9,623 nucleotides of DNA from Frankiaceae bacterium (lineage in GTDB: Bacteria > Actinomycetota > Actinomycetes > JAVEEB01): assembly GCA_030840665.1 (NCBI GenBank), contig JAVEEB010000029.1, positions 1 to 9,623 of the forward strand, written 5' to 3'. The notes under the pieces are model-generated. The model did not search any database and was not told the DNA's origin. It was given only the letters and a program-made list of their open reading frames with translations. The position numbers were made by a program, and so were the translations under genes. Below are positions 1-6,827 of this stretch, piece by piece; the stretch's first letter is position 1; every line of letters starts with the position of its first letter.

Positions 1-508
1 GGGCGACGACTTCGACGGGGTGTTGCCGCCGACCGGCCCCGGCACTTCGGGTTACCTCGCCCCATACGTGGAACGCATCAGGCTCCTCGACATGCGCCGG
101 GACGATGAGCTGGCGACCCGCGCGCGCAAGCTGGCGACGAAGCACTTGCGGCGGCGGCCCGCCAGCAACCCGATCCGGCGGATGGGCGTCGCGCTGGCCG
201 ATGTGCCGGGGTTGACCGGCGGCGACATCGAGACCTTTCACCGCTACATGTTCGGCACCTGCCGGCAATGCGGGTCCGCGGCCGAACTCGCGGCGGACCA
301 CGCCGAATGGCTGGAGACACACGTCGGTGGCGGGATGGCCGCCGCCGCTCCGCTGCTCCGCGAGGTGGCCCAGGGTGCCAAATCGCTGCAGTTCACCCTC
401 GCCCGGGCCATGCATGGGCGCACGGTCGACATCACCGACACGATCGAGCGGATGGCTGTCGCGTACGACGAAGCCATGGCCATCCTCGACGCCACACTCG
501 GGCGCTGA
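1..508 (+). CDS. DUF1839-like protein, C-terminal part (5' end outside window)
   Basis: An open frame enters from the left edge (codons begin at base 2) and stops with TGA at 506-508, giving about 168 residues of a longer protein. A GTG at base 20 is in frame, but the reading continues upstream without a stop, so I treat the gene as truncated by the window. Visible features are a basic stretch with KHLRRRPASNP, then FHRYMFGTCRQCGSAAELA (CRQCG from about residue 87 of the fragment) and GAKSLQFTLARA near the end. This pattern resembles what I remember of the C-terminal half of DUF1839 proteins (usually about 300 residues, function unknown), but that is recognition from memory. The downstream GH2-like gene starts two bases after the stop, so the two are almost certainly co-transcribed and probably translationally coupled. 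If the DUF1839 assignment is wrong, it is an unidentified soluble helical protein; no signal peptide or membrane segment is visible in the fragment. Confidence 0.6.
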   Translation, partial: GDDFDGVLPPTGPGTSGYLAPYVERIRLLDMRRDDELATRARKLATKHLRRRPASNPIRRMGVALADVPGLTGGDIETFHRYMFGTCRQCGSAAELAADHAEWLETHVGGGMAAAAPLLREVAQGAKSLQFTLARAMHGRTVDITDTIERMAVAYDEAMAILDATLGR

Positions 509-510
509 CG

Positions 511-2991
511 ATGGACGCGCCCGACCTGCTCGCCGGGGCCGAGTGGGAGTGCGCGTCGACTCCGCCTGGCACGGCGCTCTCGCCGGCGGAGTTGCCTCCT
601 GACCTCCCGTGGCTGCCCGCGCGCATCCCCGGCACCGCCGCTGCGGCGCTGCTCGCCGCCGGCCGCTGGAGCCCCGGGGACGACGTCGATTTCGACGCCG
701 CTGACTGGTGGTTCCGCTGCCGCATCCCGGCCGCGGAGACGGCAACGTCCCAATGGCTGTTGCGCGTCGGCGGCATCGCCACTCTGGCCGACGTGTGGGT
801 GGGCGACGACCACGTCCTCGAGAGCCGCAGCATGTTCGTCGCGTCCGAGGTCGCGATCGCCGCACCGGGCACGGCAACACAAATCGTCATCCGCTGCCGG
901 TCGTTGCGCGTCGCCCTCGAGGCGCGCGCGCCGCGGCCGCGATGGAAGACGCGGCTCGTGGACACGCAATCGATGCGCTGGTTCCGCACGTCCCTGGTCG
1001 GGCGGATGCCGGGCTGGGCCGAGCTGGCCGCTGCCGTTGGGCCGTGGCGTGCCCTCTCCCTGGTGCCGGCACCTCCGGTGGCCCTCGACGATGTCCGGCT
1101 GTCGGTCACCTGCGACGGCGCCGGGGGAACCGTGCGCGTCCGCGCCCGTGTGCGGTCCGCGAGCCGACCCACGTCCGCTGTCCTCGTCGTGGGATCGGTC
1201 CGCGCGGCCCTCGACGTCGTCACGAAAGTCGAGAGAGCGTACGACGACAGCGTGTACGTCGAGGGCGCAGTCACCCTGGCGACGGTCGACCGCTGGTGGC
1301 CGCGTGGCTACGGGCCACAGCCCTTGTACGACGTGTCACTCGACATCGACGGCGAGGTGTTCAGCCTGCGGCGCGTCGGTTTCCGCGACCTCACCGTCGA
1401 CCGCACGGACGGCGCCTTCACGATTTCCGTCAACGGGGTAACGATTTTTTGCCGCGGCGCCTGCTGGGTGCCCGTCGACGCCGTCGGGTTGGCGCCAGGA
1501 GCAGACGCACAACGCAACGCCCTCGCGCAGGTCGCCGCCGCCGGCATGAACATGGTCCGCGTGACCGGCACGATGGTGTACGAAGACGAGACGTTCTGGG
1601 ACTCCTGCGACGAGCTCGGCCTCCTCGTGTGGCAGGACGTGATGTGCGCCGACATGGACTACCCAGACGCCCCCGAGTTCGTCGAGCTGGTCACCACCGA
1701 GCTGGCGCAGGTCTTCGGCCGCCTGCAGGGCCGTCCCTCCTTGGCCGTCGTGAGTGGCGGCAGCGAAACCGAACAGCAGGCGACGATGCTCGGCCTGCCT
1801 CCCGACCGGCGGACGAGCGCCCTCGCCACCGAGTCGGTGCCGGCCCTCCTCGCCGACTGGCTGCCCGGCACTGCATACGTCACGTCCAGCCCCACCGGTG
1901 GGCCCCTCGCCATCCGCAACGATGCCGGCGTCGCCCACTACTTCGGCGTTGGCGGCTACCGGCGGCCGTTGTCCGACGTGCGGGCGGCCGGCGTGCGTTT
2001 CGCCGCGGAGTGCCTGGCGTTCGCCACCCCGCCGGAACGGGAGAGCGTCGACGCGGACTGCGGCGGAGCCGCCGGGATGAACGAGGCCCGTTGGAAGGCC
2101 GGCGTGCCCCATGACAACGGCTCCTCCTGGGACTTCGAGGACGTCCGCGACCACTACGTGCGGGAGTTGTTCGCGGTGGAGCCCGCCGACGTGCGCCTCA
2201 CGGATCCGGAGCGCGCGCTCGACCTCGGGCGGGCGGCAGTCGCCGAGGTGGCGGCCACCGTGTTCGCCGAGTGGCGACGCGCGGCCTCGCCCTGCGCGGG
2301 CGGCCTCGTTCTCGCCATGCGCGACCTGCGTGCCGGGGCCGGCGTGGGCCTGGTCGACGCACGCGGCGTCCCCAAGGCGCCGTTCTACGCCCTCGCGCGG
2401 GTCAACGCCCCGGTCGCCCTGTTCGCGGTGGACGAAGCACTCAACGGCTTGCGGCTGCACATCGCCAACGACGGTCCGGACCCGCTGCTCGGGACCCTGC
2501 GCGTCACGCTGTACGCACCCGGCGGCGCCCGTACCAACCACGCTGACCGGGTCGTCGCGGTTCCCGCTCGAGGTGTCGCCGAGTTCGACGCGGAGGACAT
2601 TCTCGGGGGATTCCGCGACCTCACCTGGGCCTACCGGTTCGGGCCGGCAGCCACCGACGTCGTGCATGCCGAGTTCGTGACCGGCGACGGACAGGTCGTC
2701 GTACACGTGGCGCATTTTGTCCTTGGCCCTACTCGCCCGGTGACCGACATCGGCCTCTCCGCGACGCTGGAACGCGCCGGTGCGGCCTGGGATCTCGTGG
2801 TGACCACCGAGCTGGCGGCGCAGTACGTCTCCATCGACGCGCCGGGGTTCGCGCTGTCGGACTCGTGGTTTCACCTGGTGCCCGGCGGCAGCCACCGGGT
2901 CCGGTTGTCGGCTCGCGACGCCTGTCAGGTCGCCCCGCCACAGGGGTACGTGCGGGCCCTGAACGGCGCGGCCGCGGCCCCGATCGGCTAG
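511..2991 (+). CDS. Glycoside hydrolase family 2 / beta-mannosidase-like protein with altered acid/base motif
   Basis: This is an 826-residue protein of the GH2 type. The frame is open from 268, but ATG 511, two bases after the upstream stop, begins the family-like sequence; the earlier part overlaps the upstream gene and is Arg/His-rich. Domains in order: N-terminal jelly-roll (about 10-190), Ig-like domain with WWPRGYGPQPLY and VGFRDLTV (about 195-300), TIM barrel (about 305-640) with GMNMVRVTGTMVYE and CDELGLLVWQDVM, and C-terminal beta domains. Catalytic candidates are Glu419 (acid/base, in VVSGGSETEQQ) and Glu500 (nucleophile, in RFAAECLAFATPP). GH2 enzymes normally have Asn directly before the acid/base Glu; here it is Ser418. 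The N-terminal substrate-pocket segment and the GxNW motif (here GACW) also differ from true beta-mannosidases. No signal peptide is seen, so it is probably cytoplasmic. Substrate unknown: it could be an active hydrolase with changed specificity, a transglycosidase, or a non-catalytic sugar binder. Confidence 0.85.
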   Translation: MDAPDLLAGAEWECASTPPGTALSPAELPPDLPWLPARIPGTAAAALLAAGRWSPGDDVDFDAADWWFRCRIPAAETATSQWLLRVGGIATLADVWVGDDHVLESRSMFVASEVAIAAPGTATQIVIRCRSLRVALEARAPRPRWKTRLVDTQSMRWFRTSLVGRMPGWAELAAAVGPWRALSLVPAPPVALDDVRLSVTCDGAGGTVRVRARVRSASRPTSAVLVVGSVRAALDVVTKVERAYDDSVYVEGAVTLATVDRWWPRGYGPQPLYDVSLDIDGEVFSLRRVGFRDLTVDRTDGAFTISVNGVTIFCRGACWVPVDAVGLAPGADAQRNALAQVAAAGMNMVRVTGTMVYEDETFWDSCDELGLLVWQDVMCADMDYPDAPEFVELVTTELAQVFGRLQGRPSLAVVSGGSETEQQATMLGLPPDRRTSALATESVPALLADWLPGTAYVTSSPTGGPLAIRNDAGVAHYFGVGGYRRPLSDVRAAGVRFAAECLAFATPPERESVDADCGGAAGMNEARWKAGVPHDNGSSWDFEDVRDHYVRELFAVEPADVRLTDPERALDLGRAAVAEVAATVFAEWRRAASPCAGGLVLAMRDLRAGAGVGLVDARGVPKAPFYALARVNAPVALFAVDEALNGLRLHIANDGPDPLLGTLRVTLYAPGGARTNHADRVVAVPARGVAEFDAEDILGGFRDLTWAYRFGPAATDVVHAEFVTGDGQVVVHVAHFVLGPTRPVTDIGLSATLERAGAAWDLVVTTELAAQYVSIDAPGFALSDSWFHLVPGGSHRVRLSARDACQVAPPQGYVRALNGAAAAPIG

Positions 2992-2996
2992 CGAAC

Positions 2997-3009
2997 TACG
3001 CTGCGGGCG
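2997..3009 (+). promoter_or_regulatory. Candidate -10 element for a leaderless lipoprotein mRNA
   Basis: TACGCT (2997-3002) fits the actinobacterial TANNNT -10 consensus and lies six bases before the GTG at 3009, which puts the expected transcription start at the first base of the start codon. No Shine-Dalgarno sequence precedes the GTG. No good -35 is visible around 2974-2979. The element lies just after the stop codon of the GH2-like gene. Confidence 0.5.
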
Positions 3010-3359
3010 TGCGCAGTCGTCGAGTTGCCAGGGCCGCAATCGTGGCGTGTGCCGTCCTCAGCGTGTCGGGTTGCTCGTGGAGTTCGTCACTGAAGGCCCG
3101 CGAGGCCGTCGCGCATTTCACCCCCGAGACGACCGCGGCCCAACGCGCCGCAGCTCGCGCGGCCTGCCTCGACCTGCCACGCGCCCGACCGGAGCCGATC
3201 GCGACGGACGCCGTGTCGATCCGCGCCCACACGGACATCCGGTTCCGCGTCGACGACGCGAATGACCATGACATTGCGCAGCTCTATGCCTGCCTGCAGA
3301 AGCAGCCGGGCTTCGTGACCGCGGAGACGATCCCGCTCAGCGACAGCAACAACGGCTGA
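3009..3359 (+). CDS. Small putative lipoprotein of unknown function
   Basis: This is a 116-residue protein starting at GTG 3009. It has an Arg-rich n-region (RSRRVAR), a hydrophobic stretch and the lipobox VSGC with Cys22 as the lipidation site, so it should be exported and anchored on the outer face of the cytoplasmic membrane as about 95 mature residues. The mature part has a helical Ala-rich segment, then a predicted beta-alpha unit containing DIRFRVDDAN and DIAQLYACLQKQPGF. Two further cysteines (Cys53 and Cys95) could form a disulfide outside the cell. I do not recognise a named family. The small ferredoxin-like look of the second half is only an impression. The start was chosen because it places the signal peptide correctly and sits one TSS distance from a TACGCT element; longer in-frame starts upstream run into the GH2-like gene. 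It ends before a strong palindrome and is probably its own transcription unit, possibly with read-through from the GH2-like gene. Confidence 0.72.
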   Translation: MRSRRVARAAIVACAVLSVSGCSWSSSLKAREAVAHFTPETTAAQRAAARAACLDLPRARPEPIATDAVSIRAHTDIRFRVDDANDHDIAQLYACLQKQPGFVTAETIPLSDSNNG

Positions 3360-3413
3360 GCCGTCACAGCAACAGTCCTGCGTGCAACGACCCAGACCGC
3401 AAGAAGCCCCGAG

Positions 3414-3463
3414 CGCCAGTTGACGATCCCCCGCGGGCCGGCGCGGGGGATCATCAACTGGCG
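3414..3463. terminator. 50-bp imperfect palindrome, probable bidirectional terminator
   Basis: Two 22-base arms (3414-3435 and 3442-3463) are reverse complements with a single mismatch and enclose a six-base loop, GGCCGG. The hairpin lies between the convergent lipoprotein gene (stop 3359) and STAS gene (stop 3500), where a shared terminator is expected. There is no T-tract on either side, which is common in high-GC actinobacteria. The arm length is far beyond what termination needs, so a role as a binding site or a mobile repeat cannot be excluded. Confidence 0.65.
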
Positions 3464-3499
3464 TGCGGGGCGGCTAGCGCACGAGCGATGCTCGGGGGG

Positions 3500-3877
3500 T
3501 CAGCGCGCCTGCGCGGGGATTGCCGTTCCCGCACGCGTTCCAATGGGGGCGAGCATCGGCATCGCGGCTTCCAGGCCGAGCGCTTCCACCTCGAGGCGGA
3601 GGGCGTCCGACATGCGCGAGTAGCTGATTGCCGCTCCGCTGTTCGCGGCCCATGCGCTCGCAGCGACGAGGACGGCGAGCGCGTCGTCGGTGACGAAGTT
3701 CACGGCGCCGGCGTCGACGATGATGTCGCGGCACTGGTCCGGCCGTGTCCGCAGCAGCGAGGAACGCAGCTGCGACAGGCTCTGCTCGTCGAGGTCGCCG
3801 GCGATGCGGACGAACATGCCGTCCGCGGTGTAGGTCGCGTCGGCTGAGCTGCGAGCAAGGACTGCCATTGTGGACAT
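3500..3877 (-). CDS. STAS-domain protein (anti-sigma factor antagonist-like) lacking the phosphorylatable Ser
   Basis: This is a 125-residue single-domain protein. ATG at 3877 is chosen because GGAGG (3885-3889) lies seven bases upstream; the frame extends further but that part is Arg-rich and unlike the family. The STAS fold is visible as MFVRIAGDLDEQSLSQLRSSLL (about 21-42), DIIVDAGAVNFVTDDALAVLVAA (51-73) and a C-terminal part ending in LRLEVEALGLEAAMPM. In SpoIIAA-type antagonists the loop before the second main helix reads DSSG, and a Ser there is phosphorylated by the partner anti-sigma kinase. Here the aligned residues are Thr63-Asp64-Asp65-Ala66, so ordinary Ser phosphorylation is impossible and the Asp residues may mimic the phosphorylated state. 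No anti-sigma kinase or sigma factor gene is next to it in the window. Likely cytosolic. It could be a partner-switch regulator with constitutive behaviour, or a STAS module doing something else. Confidence 0.8.
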   Translation of the reverse strand: MSTMAVLARSSADATYTADGMFVRIAGDLDEQSLSQLRSSLLRTRPDQCRDIIVDAGAVNFVTDDALAVLVAASAWAANSGAAISYSRMSDALRLEVEALGLEAAMPMLAPIGTRAGTAIPAQAR

Positions 3878-3927
3878 TTCCGTACCTCCGTTGTTGCGGC
3901 GACAAGAAGAATGTCGGCGCCGGCCCC

Positions 3928-4838
<911 letters not shown>

Positions 4839-4839
<1 letters not shown>

Positions 4840-4852
4840 CGCCACGTGGCGC
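4839..4852. promoter_or_regulatory. 14-bp perfect palindrome between fabG and fabI
   Basis: GCGCCACGTGGCGC reads the same on both strands; it begins at the last base of the fabG stop codon and ends seven bases before the fabI Shine-Dalgarno (AGGAGG 4859-4864). As DNA it is a plausible dimeric-repressor operator; as RNA it has no loop-forming bases, which argues against a simple hairpin terminator. Function is inferred from position only. Confidence 0.4.
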
Positions 4853-4868
4853 GTCAACAGGAGGACTG

Positions 4869-5690
4869 ATGAGTTCCAACGGCGGGATCCTCGCGGGCAA
4901 GCGAGTCCTCGTGACCGGCGTCTTCACCGAGTCGTCGATCGCGTTCGCGACCGCGCGCATCGCCCAGGAGCAGGGCGCGCAGGTGATCCTGACCGGCTTC
5001 GGTCGCAGCCTGAAGATCACGCAACTGATCGCGAAGCGCCTCCCCGAACCGCCGCCGGTGCTCGAGTTCGACGTGACGGACGAGGAGCAGGTCGCCTCCC
5101 TCGCCGGCCGAATCCGGGAGACGGGCATCGACGGCCTCGACGGGGTGCTGCACGCGGTCGGATTCGCCCCGCAGAGCACCTTCGGCGACGGGTTCCTCAC
5201 CGCGCCCTGGGAGGACGTGTCGACCGCGCTGCACGTGTCGACCTACTCGCTGCAGTCACTGACGCGCGCGACGCTCGACCTCCTGGCCCCGGGGTCGTGC
5301 ATCCTCGGCCTCGACTTCGACGCGAGCGTCGCCTGGCCCATCTACGGGTGGATGGGCGTCGCCAAGGCGGGCCTCGCGGCGACCACGCGCTACCTCGCGC
5401 AGCAGCTGGGCGAGCGGGGGATCCGAGTGAACCTCGTCTCGGCGGGTCCGCTGCAGACCACCGCCGCCACCCACATCCCCGGCTTCGCCGAGCTGTCCGG
5501 CGTCTGGGCGGACCGCGCGCCCCTGGGCTGGGACACGCTCGGCACGGATGTCGTCGGTCGCAGCTGTGTCGCGTTGCTCAGCGACTTCTTCCCGGCGACA
5601 ACGGGAGAGATCGTGCACGTCGATGGTGGCGTGCACGCGGTGGGGGCCGGCCGGGTGGCCGCCCCGTCACCCGACGCGGATGGCGTATAG
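4869..5690 (+). CDS. fabI: Enoyl-[acyl-carrier-protein] reductase (NADH), FabI/InhA family
   Basis: This 273-residue enzyme catalyses the last step of each elongation cycle, reduction of trans-2-enoyl-ACP. ATG 4869 is preceded by AGGAGG four bases upstream. It aligns along its length with InhA: GKRVLVTGVFTESSIAF (nucleotide binding), AQEQGAQVILTGFGR, HAVGFAPQ, GLDFDASVAWPIYGWMGVAK with catalytic Tyr159 and Lys166 in the Yx6K spacing, SAGPLQT, and RAPLGW...VALLSDFFPATTGEIVHVDGG. Two differences stand out. Ala96 occupies the position of InhA Ser94. The substrate-binding loop between SAGPLQT and RAPLGW is about ten residues shorter than in InhA, as in ordinary FabI. The last 20 or so residues after VDGG are an Ala/Pro/Asp-rich extension, part of which is encoded in the overlap with the convergent CAP gene. 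It is probably co-transcribed with fabG. No terminator is visible after it. Confidence 0.95.
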   Translation: MSSNGGILAGKRVLVTGVFTESSIAFATARIAQEQGAQVILTGFGRSLKITQLIAKRLPEPPPVLEFDVTDEEQVASLAGRIRETGIDGLDGVLHAVGFAPQSTFGDGFLTAPWEDVSTALHVSTYSLQSLTRATLDLLAPGSCILGLDFDASVAWPIYGWMGVAKAGLAATTRYLAQQLGERGIRVNLVSAGPLQTTAATHIPGFAELSGVWADRAPLGWDTLGTDVVGRSCVALLSDFFPATTGEIVHVDGGVHAVGAGRVAAPSPDADGV

Positions 5691-6740
5691 CGACAGGCGC
5701 ACGGCGATGTCGGGCTTCGTCGGCGCGATGTTGACCACGGAGGCCGCCGGCACCCGCACGATGACCGTGTCGCGGTAGTCGCGGGCGGCGTCCGGGAGCG
5801 TGAACGAATAGTCATTGCGGTAGCGCGTCACGTCCGCCTGCCCGATCTGCACCGTGTCCCCGCCGTACCGCGCCACCCACACCGTGACCGGCACATGCGC
5901 GACGCCGCGGGTATCGACCTGCAGGCGCAACGTCATGGTCGTCGCGGCCGTGAGGTCCATCGCCTGGCGCAGCTCGAGGTCGGCATAGCCGCTGGCACGC
6001 GCGGACGAGCTGTGCACCGTCCAGCGGACGGCGCCGTCGCCCGGGCCGGGGGAGTCGGTGCGCGGCGAGGAGGTCGCCATGCGGCCGTACGCAACCGCGC
6101 CGACCCGCTGGTCGAGCCCGCCATCGAACGTGGCCACGTAGCTGGTCGTCGGAAGCGCGTCGCCGTCCAGGGGCAGCGCGGCGGCCGGCGTGCGGGACGG
6201 CCCATAGGTCGTCGTGTACGAGTCGTTGAAGTTCATGGTGTTGTACGCCATCAACCAGCTGCCGACCAAGTGCGGCACCACGCCCATGCCGATGTACTTG
6301 GCGCGCGGGCTGAGGATGTTGGCCCGGTGCAGGGGTGAGTGCATGTAGAGGTCGAAGAGCTGGTCCGGGTCCGCCGCGTTGCCGAAGCCGACGTTTTCTG
6401 CCGCCCAGGTCCAGCTGCGCCCGCCGGCCGCCGCGAGATCGCTGGCGAACGCCGGGTTGTGCGACATCCGGTCGCTGCCGGCCTGCTGCCAGGCCCAGCG
6501 CCGCGCCACGTCGGTGGCGCCCGCGGTCACGACGACGGGGCGGAGCCCGTTGTCGGCACGCGCCTGGTTGACGAGCTGCACCAAGCGCGCCTCGTACGCG
6601 TTGAGCCGGACTCCTGCGACGTAGCTGGTCGCCGACGCCGGAGCGGCGACCTGAGCGAAGGCCAGGAGGGTGACGAGCGCGAGCAGCACCCGCCCGGTCC
6701 TGGCGGCGAGTCCTGCGAGACGGAGCGACGTCGATGACAT
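5667..6740 (-). CDS. Secreted CAP/SCP (PR-1-like) domain protein with a C-terminal beta-rich domain
   Basis: This is a 357-residue exported protein. Residues 1-37 form a signal peptide (Arg7, Arg14 and Arg17, a Leu/Ala/Val core, and APASA before the predicted cut at Ala37). Residues 47-175 are a CAP domain: ARLVQLVNQARADNGLRPV, MSHNPAF with His94, WAAENVGFG with Glu115, YMHSPLHRANIL with His138, and YIGMGVV...WLMAYNTMNF. The His-Glu-His set forms the conserved CAP cavity. Residues about 197-357 are a separate beta-rich region that I do not recognise; it lacks the repeats of known cell-wall anchors. Bacterial CAP proteins are extracellular and poorly understood, with proposed lipid or peptidoglycan binding. 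The start at 6740 is the only one giving the complete signal peptide; its ribosome site is weak (AAGG one base before ATG) and lies in a hairpin loop. The 3' end overlaps fabI by 24 bases in antisense. The kinase gene ends 87 bases upstream on the same strand, so co-transcription is possible. Confidence 0.9.
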   Translation of the reverse strand: MSSTSLRLAGLAARTGRVLLALVTLLAFAQVAAPASATSYVAGVRLNAYEARLVQLVNQARADNGLRPVVVTAGATDVARRWAWQQAGSDRMSHNPAFASDLAAAGGRSWTWAAENVGFGNAADPDQLFDLYMHSPLHRANILSPRAKYIGMGVVPHLVGSWLMAYNTMNFNDSYTTTYGPSRTPAAALPLDGDALPTTSYVATFDGGLDQRVGAVAYGRMATSSPRTDSPGPGDGAVRWTVHSSSARASGYADLELRQAMDLTAATTMTLRLQVDTRGVAHVPVTVWVARYGGDTVQIGQADVTRYRNDYSFTLPDAARDYRDTVIVRVPAASVVNIAPTKPDIAVRLSLYAIRVG

Positions 6741-6758
6741 GCCTTGAAAATCGACGTC
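6727..6758 (-). promoter_or_regulatory. Start-codon hairpin of the CAP-domain gene
   Basis: GACGTCGAT (6727-6735) and ATCGACGTC (6750-6758) are perfect 9-base reverse complements separated by 14 bases. In the minus-strand mRNA the 14-base loop contains both the AAGG Shine-Dalgarno-like sequence and the ATG (6738-6740). Such a structure could expose or hide the start depending on a ligand, temperature or protein, or the arms could be a DNA operator. This is seen directly; the role is inference. Confidence 0.5.
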
Positions 6759-6827
6759 CCCGGAAAAAGCTTGTGCGTCCGATTGGGGGACATACCGGGC
6801 GTGGCCGGCCCGACCCGCAGGCGGGGA

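Noticed and set aside
268..510. In-frame N-terminal extension of the GH2-like protein to 268
   Set aside because: It lies inside the upstream gene, is Arg/His-rich and unlike the family; ATG 511 follows the upstream stop by two bases and starts recognisable sequence.
1445..1450. Run of six Ts within the GH2-like gene as a slippage site or decay mark
   Set aside because: The frame continues normally through it (TIFCRGACW) with family-like sequence on both sides, so no frameshift is needed.
1336..3039. Long antisense open frame (567 codons) opposite the GH2-like gene
   Set aside because: Long antisense frames are expected in DNA with strong third-position GC; its product is low-complexity Arg/Gly/His-rich with no domain, while the plus-strand frame has clear family motifs.
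6796..6825. Terminator after the histidine kinase
   Set aside because: Two small GC stems (CGGGC/GCCCG and CCCGC/GCGGG) are only 5 bp each and lack a T-tract; in such GC-rich DNA they are not convincing.
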